Source: an uncultured Bacilli bacterium (lineage in GTDB: Bacteria; Bacillota_I; Bacilli_A; RF39; UBA660). From it: 52,893 nucleotides of DNA. Position 1 is the stretch's first letter. Each line of letters begins with the position of its first letter. The translations under genes and the position numbers were made by a program. The notes under the pieces were generated by a model. That model searched no databases and was not told the DNA's origin. It was given only the letters and a program-made list of their open reading frames with translations. Positions 1-10,799 of the stretch are shown here, piece by piece. The stretch covers positions 1 through 52,893 of the forward strand of contig CANQHM010000002.1 of NCBI GenBank assembly GCA_947623845.1, given 5' to 3'.

Positions 1-141
1 ATAGTAAAAGCTAAAGGAGCAGCTGATCAAAAAGATGTTGCAACTCATGTAATTAGAATCTGGATTGATGAAGATGCCCCAGAATCAATCATTGGTAATA
101 TCGTTGCTTTAAAAGTCGAAGTATTCGGTTCCGCAGAGTAA
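1..141 (+). CDS. C-terminal fragment, possible TasA/SipW-type secreted protein
   Basis: An open frame runs from the first base to a TAA at 139-141, giving the last 46 residues of a protein whose start lies outside the window. The fragment contains a V-I-R-I-W-I-D-E-D stretch followed by a hydrophobic alternating strand and a short tail. A xRIW(I/L)(E/D)G/D element near the C-terminus is something I associate with TasA/camelysin-like proteins carrying SipW-type signal peptides. That is a weak family hint, not a proof. A strong terminator follows at once, so it is not in the transcription unit of the Tad genes downstream. Confidence 0.5.
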   Translation: MVKAKGAADQKDVATHVIRIWIDEDAPESIIGNIVALKVEVFGSAE

Positions 142-145
142 TTTT

Positions 146-171
146 AGTCAATGTATACATTGACTTTTTTT
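146..171 (+). terminator. intrinsic terminator after the partial first gene
   Basis: A perfect 20-base palindrome (146-165, AGTCAATGTA/TACATTGACT) is followed by an unbroken run of T to 171. It separates the upstream gene from the Tad operon. Confidence 0.9.
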
Positions 172-212
172 CTAATTTTTATTATTATTAATGTAGAGTA
201 GGAAGTGAAGTT

Positions 213-425
213 ATGAATAGAAAAGGACAAGCTTTAATTGAATATGTTTTAATCATTGCGATAATTAGTGTCATAACTATTAGCTTAGTAAATTATTTTG
301 GGGGATACTTAAAAGACTCCATAACTAAAACTTCTTGTTCTATGGTCGACAAAGTTTATGAAGAAGGAAAAAAACCAGGCGAAGGTAAGTGTGTTGACAA
401 AGTAGCTGAAGAATTACTTAAATAG
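213..425 (+). CDS. flp: Flp-type major pilin precursor (Tad pilus)
   Basis: A 70-residue protein starting with a class III prepilin leader, MNRKG, then QALIEYVLIIA and a single hydrophobic helix of about 20 residues. The Gly before Gln is the expected prepilin peptidase cut, and the Glu five residues after the cut is the hallmark of type IVb/Flp pilins. The mature protein is very short and ends in a charged tail with two Cys (around residues 42 and 59) that could form a disulfide. It is the first gene of the Tad operon, with the ribosome site GGAAGTGA 9-10 bases before the ATG. It is most likely the structural subunit of the surface fibre. Confidence 0.85.
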   Translation: MNRKGQALIEYVLIIAIISVITISLVNYFGGYLKDSITKTSCSMVDKVYEEGKKPGEGKCVDKVAEELLK

Positions 426-436
426 AGGGATCAAAA

Positions 437-775
437 ATGAATAGAAAGGGACAGGCATTAGTAGAATTTGTTATCATTCTTCCCATATTTTTACTCTTAA
501 TGATGAGTTTAATAGATATTGGAAGAATTGTAATAAGTAAAAATAAACTAGAAGATATAATGTATGATGTGGTATCCTATTATGAAGATGATTATACATA
601 TGATGCCATTAAAGAAAAAATTGATAAAGATATCGACCTTAAAATTACCAATAATAATTCTGAAAATATCAGTATTGAATTAAGTAAAAATGTGGAAATA
701 ATTACACCTGGTCTTAACTTATTATTAGATAACCCTCATATCGTAAGTGCAAAGAAAGTGATAAGTTATGAATAG
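437..775 (+). CDS. TadE-like pseudopilin
   Basis: A 112-residue protein with leader MNRKG followed by QALVEFVIILPIFLLLMM, the pattern of TadE/TadG proteins (a short basic leader, Glu at +5 after the cut, then a proline-containing membrane helix ending near residue 30). The rest is a soluble, charged domain of about 80 residues. TadE-like proteins are minor pseudopilins processed by the same peptidase as Flp. It starts 11 bases after the flp stop and its stop overlaps the next start, so translation is probably coupled. Confidence 0.8.
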   Translation: MNRKGQALVEFVIILPIFLLLMMSLIDIGRIVISKNKLEDIMYDVVSYYEDDYTYDAIKEKIDKDIDLKITNNNSENISIELSKNVEIITPGLNLLLDNPHIVSAKKVISYE

Positions 776-1139
776 AAAAGGTCAAACTTTAGTAATATTT
801 ATCATCATTTTACCGGTAATCTTAATAGCGATGGCTTACTTAGTTGATACAGGGTTAATGCTTATTAATAAAAGTAAACTAGATAGTACCAGTAAAATAA
901 TTATTGATAAATATTATGATTATGAGGGCGATATTGATAGTGTTATCGAAAAATACTTAAAAGATAATAACTTAAATTATACTGATTACGAAGTTAAAAA
1001 AGATAATAACTTTAATTTAAAGATAGATATTAAAATAGCAAGTATATTTGGTAAAGTAGTAGGATTAGAAGAATATGAAATTACCAGTAATATAACTGGT
1101 TATAAAGAAAATGATAAATTAAAATTTAAAAATGAATAG
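768..1139 (+). CDS. second TadE/TadF-like pseudopilin
   Basis: A 123-residue protein with the leader MNRKG and a hydrophobic helix (residues 5-28) containing the TadE-like ILP motif. Ile replaces Glu at the +5 position (QTLVIFIII), which departs from the consensus and could affect processing or N-methylation. The exposed domain has about 90 residues and is rich in Asp, Lys and Tyr. The ATG overlaps the stop of the preceding gene (ATGAATAG). The first five residues match those of flp and the first tadE-like gene, which points to duplication of the 5' end or strong constraint on it. Confidence 0.75.
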   Translation: MNRKGQTLVIFIIILPVILIAMAYLVDTGLMLINKSKLDSTSKIIIDKYYDYEGDIDSVIEKYLKDNNLNYTDYEVKKDNNFNLKIDIKIASIFGKVVGLEEYEITSNITGYKENDKLKFKNE

Positions 1140-1148
1140 AGGGATATT

Positions 1149-1916
1149 ATGGCTAGTAAAAAAGGAATAGGTATTGCAGTATTTGGTGGTAAAGGAGGAA
1201 TAGGGAAAACCATTACCACATTAAATCTCGCTGGGGCTTATGAATTATTACAAAAGAAAACATTAATTATTGATTTAGATTTATTTGGGGGAGGAGTTGC
1301 AACCGCCTTAAATCTCGATTTTGAAAAAAATATCTATAACTGTATTGATGATATTATGAATAATAGATACCATAATTTTATGGATTATATCTATAAGTAT
1401 GATGATTATATTAGTATTTTACCTAGTCCTAAAGATCCAAGGCAAGCTAGTAAAATTGATGCTAAATATGTAGAACTATTAATTGAAAGAGCAACATTTC
1501 TTTATGATATAGTTTTAATTGATACTAATCATATGTTAAATGATATTAACTTATTTATGTTAGATAAAGTAGATAAAGTTTTATTCCTAGTTACAAATGA
1601 CCCATTAGATTTAAAAAACTTAAAGAGTATTGTTAGTATCTTTAAAGATTTAGGCCTTAACAATTATAAAGTATTATTAAATAATAGTAGAGATCCATTT
1701 AAAGAATATTTTAGTTTATATGATATGAAAAGTATTTTAAAAACAAATATTGATTATTCTTTAAGTAAGAAATTCTTTATTAGAGATATAGATAAATATA
1801 TTATGGATGGGAAAATTATTACACTAGATAAGAAAGCATCTAAAGTATTTGCTAGTGATATTTCAACTATCTATGATATTGCAGTCGAACTAAGTAAGGA
1901 TGGTGAAGAAAAATGA
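1149..1916 (+). CDS. TadZ/CpaE-like ParA/MinD-family ATPase
   Basis: 255 residues. A deviant Walker A, GGKGGIGKT (residues 14-22), and a Walker A' region with DLDLFGG mark the ParA/MinD/CpaE class. CpaE/TadZ proteins place the Tad machine at the cell pole or membrane. The N-terminal receiver-like domain seen in many CpaE proteins is absent, so only the ATPase core remains. The gene lies between the pseudopilins and the secretion ATPase, and its TGA stop overlaps the next ATG (ATGA). This overlap is also clear evidence that TGA is read as stop here. Confidence 0.8.
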   Translation: MASKKGIGIAVFGGKGGIGKTITTLNLAGAYELLQKKTLIIDLDLFGGGVATALNLDFEKNIYNCIDDIMNNRYHNFMDYIYKYDDYISILPSPKDPRQASKIDAKYVELLIERATFLYDIVLIDTNHMLNDINLFMLDKVDKVLFLVTNDPLDLKNLKSIVSIFKDLGLNNYKVLLNNSRDPFKEYFSLYDMKSILKTNIDYSLSKKFFIRDIDKYIMDGKIITLDKKASKVFASDISTIYDIAVELSKDGEEK

Positions 1917-3253
1917 AAAAACATTCCTTAGTAGAAGAATTTAATGTTAAAAGTAAACCTTTAGATAGTAAGATTATTACGGATTATGAAGTCTTTAAAG
2001 ATAAAAAGTTATTAGATGATTTACGAACTAAAATTGTTGAAAACTTAATTGATAAAGAAGTACCAGAAGATAAGTTATTAAATGAATTTATTAATGATGA
2101 AATCGATAGTACCATAGAGGGTTATGATTTAAGTAACTTAGAAAGAAGTCATTTATATAACTTAATTGATAATGAAATAAATGGTTATGGACCTTTAACT
2201 GAATTATTAGAAGATAAAAATATTACCGAAATTATGGTTAATGGACCAGATGATATTTATATTGAAATAGATGGTCAGTTAATTAAAGATACGAGTGTGT
2301 CATTTATTAATGATGAACATATTGTAAGAACAATTCAAAGACTTATTGAACCGATGGGAAGAACGATTGATGCTTCCACTCCAATGGTAGATTCGCGTTT
2401 AAAAGATGGCAGCCGAATTAATGCGGTAATTCCCCCTTTAAGTACGAAAGGCCCCGTAATGACCGTAAGAAAATTTAAAGATACGATGACCTCTATTGAT
2501 GATTTAATTAGAATCGGTAGTGTAACACCTTTTATGGCGAGATTTATGGATGCTTGTGTCAAAGGAAAACTTAATATTATCGTTTGTGGTGGAACTGGTA
2601 GTGGTAAAACAACTCTTTTAAATATTTTAAGTGGGTTTATTTCCGATCACGAAAGAATTATCACAATTGAAGATGCGGCCGAATTAAAATTAAATCAACA
2701 ACACGTAATCTCTCTTGAAACTCGAACCACTAACTATGATAGTGAAGGTGAAATAACGATTAGAGATTTAGTAAGAAATTCTCTTAGAATGCGACCTGAT
2801 AGAATAATCGTCGGCGAAGTTCGGGGTAAAGAAGCTTTCGATATGTTACAAGCGATGAATACAGGACATGATGGTTCTCTAACCACGTTGCACGCTAATG
2901 GACCAATAGATGCGTTAAACAGATTAGAAACAATGGTTTTAATGAGTAATTTAGATATCCCTATTAGAGCTGTAAGAGAATATATTAATAATGCTATCGA
3001 CTTAGTAATTAATATTGATAGAATGAGTGATGGTAAAAGAAAAGTCACAAGTATTTGTGAATTAGTAGGACTTTCTAATGATGAATTAGAATTAAAAGAA
3101 ATATTTGCTTTTAACCAAAAAGGATTAACTGATAATGGGGAAGTAGATGGCGAATATATTTTATATGAAAGAATTCCGGAGGTAATGAAAAAATTACATT
3201 CTCGGGGTATTCATGATGTCGATGATATGTTTAAATTTAAACACAAAAAATAA
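1913..3253 (+). CDS. tadA: TadA/CpaF secretion ATPase of the Tad pilus
   Basis: 446 residues with the architecture of CpaF/TadA: a variable N-terminal region, then GPLTELLEDKNITEIMVNGP (near residue 90), the Walker A motif GGTGSGKTT (around residue 225), the EDAAELKL Asp box, the RMRPDRIIVGEVRG Walker B region and the TTLHANGP His box. It is the hexameric ATPase that powers pilus assembly from the cytoplasm. It sits in the expected position before the two membrane platform genes. Length and motifs are normal, so it looks fully functional. Confidence 0.93.
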   Translation: MKKHSLVEEFNVKSKPLDSKIITDYEVFKDKKLLDDLRTKIVENLIDKEVPEDKLLNEFINDEIDSTIEGYDLSNLERSHLYNLIDNEINGYGPLTELLEDKNITEIMVNGPDDIYIEIDGQLIKDTSVSFINDEHIVRTIQRLIEPMGRTIDASTPMVDSRLKDGSRINAVIPPLSTKGPVMTVRKFKDTMTSIDDLIRIGSVTPFMARFMDACVKGKLNIIVCGGTGSGKTTLLNILSGFISDHERIITIEDAAELKLNQQHVISLETRTTNYDSEGEITIRDLVRNSLRMRPDRIIVGEVRGKEAFDMLQAMNTGHDGSLTTLHANGPIDALNRLETMVLMSNLDIPIRAVREYINNAIDLVINIDRMSDGKRKVTSICELVGLSNDELELKEIFAFNQKGLTDNGEVDGEYILYERIPEVMKKLHSRGIHDVDDMFKFKHKK

Positions 3254-3269
3254 AGTGAGGTGAAAACAA

Positions 3270-4283
3270 ATGAATAATGGTGAATTTATATTAAGTATTT
3301 TTGTCGTACAAGTAATAAGTATCATTGTTCTTGTCGGTATTATCATTTACTTATTAAAATCCCAAATTGCTTTAAAGCGTGAAAAAAGATTAGGTAAATT
3401 TGCTATTTATTCAGTTGTTGATACCGAAACTAGTTATTTTGATAAAATAGAAAAATTTATTTGGAAATTAATCCATAAACTAGGAAATATTTTAAATAAA
3501 AGTGCGGTTTTAAAAACTTATGCTAGTAAGTATGAAAAATATATTACTTATGATGAACGCGATTTTAAAAGTGGTATTGATTATATTGCTATGAAATTCT
3601 TAATAAGTTTTGCTTTAGTAGCATTAAGTGTTTTCACTGTAATGTTTCAATATATCGAAGTGGGGGCGGCTTTCTTCATCTTAGTCTTCCTAATTGGTTT
3701 TTTTATCCCTGATATTGTCCTTACAATTGAATATCATAAAAAACGGAAACAAGTAGGGGAAGACTTACTTAAAGCGATTATTATTATGAATAATAGTTTT
3801 AAATCGGGAAGAAATATTATGCAAGCTATTGAAATCGTTAAAAGAGAATTAGATGGCCCAATTAAAGATGAGTTTTCAAAAATTTATATGGATATGACTT
3901 ATGGTTTAAGTCTAGAAGTAGTCTTTGAAAGATTTTATGACCGAATTAAATTAGAAGATGCTAGATATATTGCTAGTTCCCTAACTTTACTTAATAAAAC
4001 GGGCGGGAATATTGTCAAAGTTTTTGGATCAATTGAAAAAACTTTCTATGATAAAAAGAAATTACGTAATGAATTAGAAAGTATGACGGCTTCATCAGTT
4101 TTTGTCTACCGAGTTTTAACGGTCTTACCATTTGCTTTTGTGGCGTTGATTAGTTTTTTAAATCCTACTTACTTTTTACCACTTATTAATAATCCTATAG
4201 GAATTGTAGTATTACTAATTATTTTAATAATATTTAGTTTATATGTCTTAGTAATTAAGAAAGTCTTGAAGGTGGATATATAG
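3270..4283 (+). CDS. tadB: TadB-like inner-membrane platform protein (GspF-type domain)
   Basis: 337 residues. An N-terminal membrane helix (residues 8-28), a pair of helices around residues 105-150 and two C-terminal helices near 270-330 surround a cytoplasmic helical domain of the type II/IV secretion F type (KAIIIMNNSFKSGRNIMQAIEIV). TadB and TadC form the membrane base on which TadA works. The ribosome site is GTGAGGTG, 17 bases after tadA, and tadC starts one base after its stop. Confidence 0.85.
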   Translation: MNNGEFILSIFVVQVISIIVLVGIIIYLLKSQIALKREKRLGKFAIYSVVDTETSYFDKIEKFIWKLIHKLGNILNKSAVLKTYASKYEKYITYDERDFKSGIDYIAMKFLISFALVALSVFTVMFQYIEVGAAFFILVFLIGFFIPDIVLTIEYHKKRKQVGEDLLKAIIIMNNSFKSGRNIMQAIEIVKRELDGPIKDEFSKIYMDMTYGLSLEVVFERFYDRIKLEDARYIASSLTLLNKTGGNIVKVFGSIEKTFYDKKKLRNELESMTASSVFVYRVLTVLPFAFVALISFLNPTYFLPLINNPIGIVVLLIILIIFSLYVLVIKKVLKVDI

Positions 4284-4284
4284 T

Positions 4285-4986
4285 ATGAAGAAGAATAGTT
4301 TAGTAAAAAAGATTTATAAAGCTGGAACAATTAAAAAAATTGAACGAAAGATTAAATTATTAGGAGTTAATACCAAATATAATACGACAGACTTTCTTAA
4401 TATTCGTTTTATCTTATGTTTAGTTGTCTTTGGAGTAGTGTTAGTAATAAGTGAATATGGTTATGTACTTGCACCGATTGCGACCATTTTAACACATTAT
4501 GGCATGGAATACTTTTGCTTAGATCTAAATATTAAAAAAAGAAAGAATAAGTTAGAAGAAGAAGCCTTGTTTTTCTTTGAAGTATTAGCTCTTACTATTG
4601 AAAGTGGAAGAAACTTAAAAGGGGCTTTAGATATGACTGCGAATAATGTTAGTGGGGAGTTATCGCAAGAATTTAAAAAGACTTTAAGTGAAGTAGGATT
4701 AGGAAAAAGTTTAGTAGAAGCCTTAAAAGATATGAAACAAAGAATTCCTAGTGAACACGTTAATAATGTTATTTTAAATATTACGGAATCATGTATCTTT
4801 GGAAATAATATTGTTGATAGTTTATATAATCAAGTAGATTATCTAAGAGAAAAGAAATTATTAGATATTAAAGCAACGATTGGAAAGATGCCGATTAAAA
4901 TTAGTGTTGTTTCCGTAATCTTCTTTGTCCCTTTAATGATGCTAATAATTCTAGCACCGATTGTGATTGAGTTATTTATGTCTTAG
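4285..4986 (+). CDS. tadC: TadC-like inner-membrane platform protein
   Basis: 233 residues with an F-type cytoplasmic domain (FFEVLALTIESGRNLKGALDM) flanked by hydrophobic segments near residues 45-75 and 205-231. It is the partner of TadB. It is the last gene of the operon and is followed at once by a bidirectional terminator. No prepilin peptidase (TadV) gene follows, although three substrates with class III leaders are encoded upstream, so that enzyme must be elsewhere in the genome. Confidence 0.85.
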   Translation: MKKNSLVKKIYKAGTIKKIERKIKLLGVNTKYNTTDFLNIRFILCLVVFGVVLVISEYGYVLAPIATILTHYGMEYFCLDLNIKKRKNKLEEEALFFFEVLALTIESGRNLKGALDMTANNVSGELSQEFKKTLSEVGLGKSLVEALKDMKQRIPSEHVNNVILNITESCIFGNNIVDSLYNQVDYLREKKLLDIKATIGKMPIKISVVSVIFFVPLMMLIILAPIVIELFMS

Positions 4987-4992
4987 AGTATT

Positions 4993-5020
4993 AAAAAAAT
5001 GGTTCTTATAACCATTTTTT
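4993..5020. terminator. bidirectional terminator between tadC and the HIT gene
   Basis: The inverted repeat AATGGTT/AACCATT has a five-base loop, flanked by A runs on one side and T runs on the other, so it can stop transcription from both convergent genes. Confidence 0.85.
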
Positions 5021-5396
5021 ATTTGGAAGAATACTTTTGATATGCTTCATAAGCTTCTTCTTGGGTTAATTTTGGTTTACGACAGAAATAATCGGGAAGT
5101 AAGTGTAAATGATAATGTTTAATTTCTTGGGAATCTAAATAATTTAGACGTAAACTGAAAGCTTTAGCATTAAAACATTCCACTAATTTAGGGGTAAGTT
5201 TTTTGGCAGCTTCCATAATATTGTTAAGTTCTTCATTAGGAAGTGTCATAAAATCTTCATAATGTTTTTTCGGAATAATAAGCGTATGTCCATCACAGGC
5301 AGGATGTAAATCTAATATGGCAATAACATTATCATCCTCATAAATTTTTTTACTAGGTATTTCACCTTTAACTATTTTACAAAATATACAATCCAT
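5019..5396 (-). CDS. HIT-family nucleotide hydrolase/transferase
   Basis: 125 residues. The N-terminus CIFCKIVKGEIPSKKIYEDD and the C-terminal HYHLHLLP (the H-x-H-x-H-x-x histidine triad, around residues 94-100) are typical of the HINT/Hit branch, which hydrolyses nucleoside phosphoramidates or dinucleoside polyphosphates. The second half, after the triad, carries an extra 25 residues. It is transcribed alone, convergent with the Tad operon and divergent from hrcA, from a good promoter at 5412-5440 on the same strand. Confidence 0.9.
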   Translation of the reverse strand: MDCIFCKIVKGEIPSKKIYEDDNVIAILDLHPACDGHTLIIPKKHYEDFMTLPNEELNNIMEAAKKLTPKLVECFNAKAFSLRLNYLDSQEIKHYHLHLLPDYFCRKPKLTQEEAYEAYQKYSSK

Positions 5397-5411
5397 AATA
5401 TCACCACTTAA

Positions 5412-5440
5412 ATCTTATAATTTTTCGATTGTTTTGTCAA
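5412..5440 (-). promoter_or_regulatory. sigma-A promoter of the HIT gene
   Basis: On the minus strand, TTGACA (complement of 5435-5440) and TAAGAT (complement of 5412-5417) are 17 bases apart, just upstream of the HIT start. Confidence 0.7.
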
Positions 5441-5464
5441 ATAAATAGATTATTTTAAAAAAAA

Positions 5465-5491
5465 TTAGCAGTAATACTTGACAAGTGCTAA
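5465..5491 (+). promoter_or_regulatory. upstream CIRCE operator (HrcA site 1)
   Basis: TTAGCAGTA - 9 bases - AAGTGCTAA fits the CIRCE layout TTAGCACTC-N9-GAGTGCTAA, with two mismatches in the left arm and one in the right. It spans the -35 box (5478-5483), so HrcA bound here would block RNA polymerase directly. Confidence 0.75.
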
Positions 5492-5506
5492 ACATATATT
5501 TATAAT
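5478..5506 (+). promoter_or_regulatory. sigma-A promoter of the heat-shock operon
   Basis: TTGACA at 5478-5483 and TATAAT at 5501-5506 are separated by 17 bases, a perfect consensus promoter. It lies between and within two CIRCE elements. Confidence 0.9.
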
Positions 5507-5510
5507 GTAA

Positions 5511-5537
5511 TTAGCACTTATGAATTAATAGTGCCAA
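5511..5537 (+). promoter_or_regulatory. downstream CIRCE operator (HrcA site 2)
   Basis: TTAGCACTT - 9 bases - TAGTGCCAA matches CIRCE with one mismatch on the left arm and two on the right. It covers the expected transcription start, 5 bases after the -10 box. Confidence 0.85.
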
Positions 5538-5564
5538 TTGGGGAATAATAAGTGAGGTGAGAAT

Positions 5565-6560
5565 ATGAATGAACGACGGGAACAATTACTTAAAGAAATA
5601 GTTGAAACATATATTAAACTTGTTAAACCAGTTGGTAGTAAAGCTCTTTGTAAAAAGTTTAAATGTTCTTCTGCTACCATAAGAAATGAAATGGCCATCT
5701 TAGAAGATTTAGGATTAATCGAAAAGAACCATATTAGTAGTGGACGAGTACCAAGTGAAGCAGGTTATAAATATTATGTGGAACATTTAATGAAACCTAA
5801 AGAAATGACTGGGGAAGATATGTTAAAATTACAAACAATCTTCCAAAATAAAGATTTAGTGTTAAGTGATGCCATTACAAAGTGTATGGATATAATTAGT
5901 GAAATTACTAATTACACGAGTGTTGTTCTAGGTAAAAGTTCAGCGGATAACTCACTTAAACAGGTAAGCATTATTCCACTTAATGATACTTCACTAGTTG
6001 CACTGGTTTGTACGGACAAAGGGATTGTTGAAAATCGCCAATATCAAATACCACCAGAATCGAATATTGAAGAAATCGTCAAAGTATGTGAATTAATTAA
6101 CAAAGAACTAGTTGGAACTCCTATTAATGAGGTTAGTAAAAGACTAGAATTTGAAATTAAACCACGAATATCCAAAAAGATTAAACAATATGAATATGTG
6201 TATAATATCTTCTTAGATGCTTTTAATGATTTTGCTAGAAACAAAGAAACGGTTCATTTTAGTGGTAAATCAAATATCTTAAAATATCCCGAATATAGTA
6301 ATGCGGAAGATATTAAAAGAATTGTGGAAAAATTTGAAGATGAATCCTTAGTACGAAAAATCGAAAGTGATAATGATGAAGTAAAAATTTACATTGGAAA
6401 AGAAAATAATTTCGATTCTAATGCCACAATAGTAACAAGTAAATATAATTATGGTGGAGAAGAAGGAACTATTGCGATAGTCGGTCCGAAAAGAATGGAA
6501 TATGCCAAAGTAGTAGGATTACTTAACTATATCCACGATAATTTAAACAAAAAAGAATAG
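5565..6560 (+). CDS. hrcA: heat-inducible transcription repressor HrcA
   Basis: 331 residues. The winged-helix N-terminus includes SKALCKKFKCSSATIRNEMA and the wing motif SSGRVPSEAGYKYYV, both diagnostic of HrcA. The remainder is the GAF-like dimerisation domain ending in IVGPKRMEYAKVVGLLNYI. HrcA represses chaperone genes by binding CIRCE and is itself kept active by chaperonin. Two CIRCE elements precede the gene, so the operon is autoregulated. Start chosen at the ATG 9 bases after GTGAGGTGA. Confidence 0.95.
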   Translation: MNERREQLLKEIVETYIKLVKPVGSKALCKKFKCSSATIRNEMAILEDLGLIEKNHISSGRVPSEAGYKYYVEHLMKPKEMTGEDMLKLQTIFQNKDLVLSDAITKCMDIISEITNYTSVVLGKSSADNSLKQVSIIPLNDTSLVALVCTDKGIVENRQYQIPPESNIEEIVKVCELINKELVGTPINEVSKRLEFEIKPRISKKIKQYEYVYNIFLDAFNDFARNKETVHFSGKSNILKYPEYSNAEDIKRIVEKFEDESLVRKIESDNDEVKIYIGKENNFDSNATIVTSKYNYGGEEGTIAIVGPKRMEYAKVVGLLNYIHDNLNKKE

Positions 6561-6570
6561 GTGATATAAG

Positions 6571-8900
<2,330 letters not shown>

Positions 8901-8919
8901 TTAAAAAAAATTAGATAAT

Positions 8920-8948
8920 TCAAAAGAGAGCTTTATACTCTCTTTTGA
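8920..8948 (+). other. stem-loop between dnaK and pepF without a T tract
   Basis: An 11-base perfect stem, TCAAAAGAGAG (8920-8930) with CTCTCTTTTGA (8938-8948), and a 7-base loop. The bases after it are GTACG, not a U run, so it is probably not a simple terminator. It more likely attenuates or processes the message, separating dnaK abundance from pepF-dnaJ. The role is inference. Confidence 0.55.
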
Positions 8949-8973
8949 GTACGTTTAAAGAAAGGTTTTAACT

Positions 8974-10785
8974 ATGACTAAAAAAGAAAAACAAAGAAGT
9001 GAAATACCTAAGAAATATACTTGGGATTTAAGTGTGATATATAAAACAGAAGAAGATGTTTTAAAAGATATTGCCAAAGTAGAAGAACTATTAAAAGAAG
9101 CTCCTAAATATAAGGGCCATATCTTAGATAATAGTAAAACATTATTAGAATTTTTAAATTACTATACGAATATTATGGCTTTAATTAGTAAAATTGAATC
9201 TTATACTAGTGTTAAACAAGATGAAGATTTTAGTAATACTCATAATGCTAAATTAAATGGTAAAGCAAGTAATCTATATACCTTATTTGGGGAAACATTT
9301 AGTTTTATTGAACCTGAATTATTAAAACAAGATTATGCTTTAATAGAAAAATATATTGGGGAAAATAAAGACTTAGAAGTATATCGTTTTCTATTACAAC
9401 AAATCTATAAAAGTAAAGAACACTACTTAGATGAAGAAAAAGAAACATTATTATCTAGTTTTAATAATATTTTAGATGGTTATGAAAATATTTATAATGT
9501 TTTAACTAATAGTGAAATGAAATTTGGAACCTTTGTTGATGAAGAGGGAGAAGTAGTAGAACTAACTAAAAGTAATTATAGTGTTTATTCTGAAAGTAAA
9601 GATGAAAGAATAAGAAAAGAAGTATATAACTTATTATATAGTACTTATAAAAAACATAATAATACGATTGCTCTTGCTTTAATTAATCAAATGAAAACCG
9701 AAAACTTATATGCTAAAGTTAGAGGTTATAATAGTGCGTTAGAAGCTTCTTTAGATAGTAAAGATTTAAAACCTAATGTGTATACCGATCATATTAAAAG
9801 AGTTAATAAGGGACATCAATACTTCGTTAATTATTTAAAATTATTTAAAAAAGTTTATGGCTTTGATAAGATTAAACCTTATGATTTAAATCTGCCTCTA
9901 GCCGAAAATCCCGGGAAGAAATATACCTATGAAGAAGCCCAAGATGTCGTAATTAAAGGTTTAAGTGTTTTAGGTAGTGATTATACGGAGTTACTTAAAA
10001 AAGCTTTTCAAGAAAGATGGATTGATGTTTATCATAATGCTGGTAAAATGAGTGGGGCTTATTCTATGCCTTGTTATTTTCCGCATCCTTTTGTCTTAAC
10101 TAATTTTGAGGGAGAATACTATGATGTATCAACTATTGCTCATGAATTAGGTCATGCGATTAACGGAGTTTTATCTAATCAAAATAATCCATATATTTAT
10201 CATGATAATCCCATATTTTTAGCGGAGATTGCTTCAACGACCAATGAACTTATTCTCGCTCGTTATTTAATTAATAATTCACAAGATAAAAAAGAAAAAT
10301 TATATATTTTAAATCATTTAATTGATTTATATTATGGTAATTTATTTGAAGCTAGTCGTAGAGCCGAATTTGAATTAGAAGTTCATAATCGTTTACAAAA
10401 TAATGAAGCTTTAACGGCGGAAGACTTAAATGCTATTTGGGAAAAATTATTTAAACAAAGTTATGAAGATTATGTACTAGATGATGAATATACGGGAATT
10501 AAATGGTCAAGAATACCCCATTTCTTTATGAATTATTATAATTATCAATATTCTACGGGAATTTCTATTGCAAGTTATGTTGCTAATAAAGTATTAGCAG
10601 GCGATGAAGAATTTATCGCTAAATACAAAAAATTCTTAAGTGTAGGAAGTAGGATGTATCCTATGGAAGCCTTAAAAATAATTGATATTGATATGAGTAA
10701 TGATACGGTAGCAAATAATGCTTTAGAAACATTTAATAATTTACTTACAGAATTTGATAATTTATATAAAACTAAAGATAAGTAG
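8974..10785 (+). CDS. pepF: oligoendopeptidase F (M3 metallopeptidase)
   Basis: 603 residues, normal for PepF. The zinc site HELGH (in [12 protein letters not shown], around residue 391) with the downstream Glu in [11 protein letters not shown] matches family M3B. The N-terminal helical region ([18 protein letters not shown]) is the standard PepF start. It cuts short peptides in the cytoplasm. Its place between dnaK and dnaJ is unusual and suggests heat-shock linked peptide turnover. The ribosome site is AAAGG, 6-9 bases before the ATG. Confidence 0.93.
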   Translation: MTKKEKQRSEIPKKYTWDLSVIYKTEEDVLKDIAKVEELLKEAPKYKGHILDNSKTLLEFLNYYTNIMALISKIESYTSVKQDEDFSNTHNAKLNGKASNLYTLFGETFSFIEPELLKQDYALIEKYIGENKDLEVYRFLLQQIYKSKEHYLDEEKETLLSSFNNILDGYENIYNVLTNSEMKFGTFVDEEGEVVELTKSNYSVYSESKDERIRKEVYNLLYSTYKKHNNTIALALINQMKTENLYAKVRGYNSALEASLDSKDLKPNVYTDHIKRVNKGHQYFVNYLKLFKKVYGFDKIKPYDLNLPLAENPGKKYTYEEAQDVVIKGLSVLGSDYTELLKKAFQERWIDVYHNAGKMSGAYSMPCYFPHPFVLTNFEGEYYDVSTIAHELGHAINGVLSNQNNPYIYHDNPIFLAEIASTTNELILARYLINNSQDKKEKLYILNHLIDLYYGNLFEASRRAEFELEVHNRLQNNEALTAEDLNAIWEKLFKQSYEDYVLDDEYTGIKWSRIPHFFMNYYNYQYSTGISIASYVANKVLAGDEEFIAKYKKFLSVGSRMYPMEALKIIDIDMSNDTVANNALETFNNLLTEFDNLYKTKDK

Positions 10786-10799
10786 GAAGGAAAGATAAT

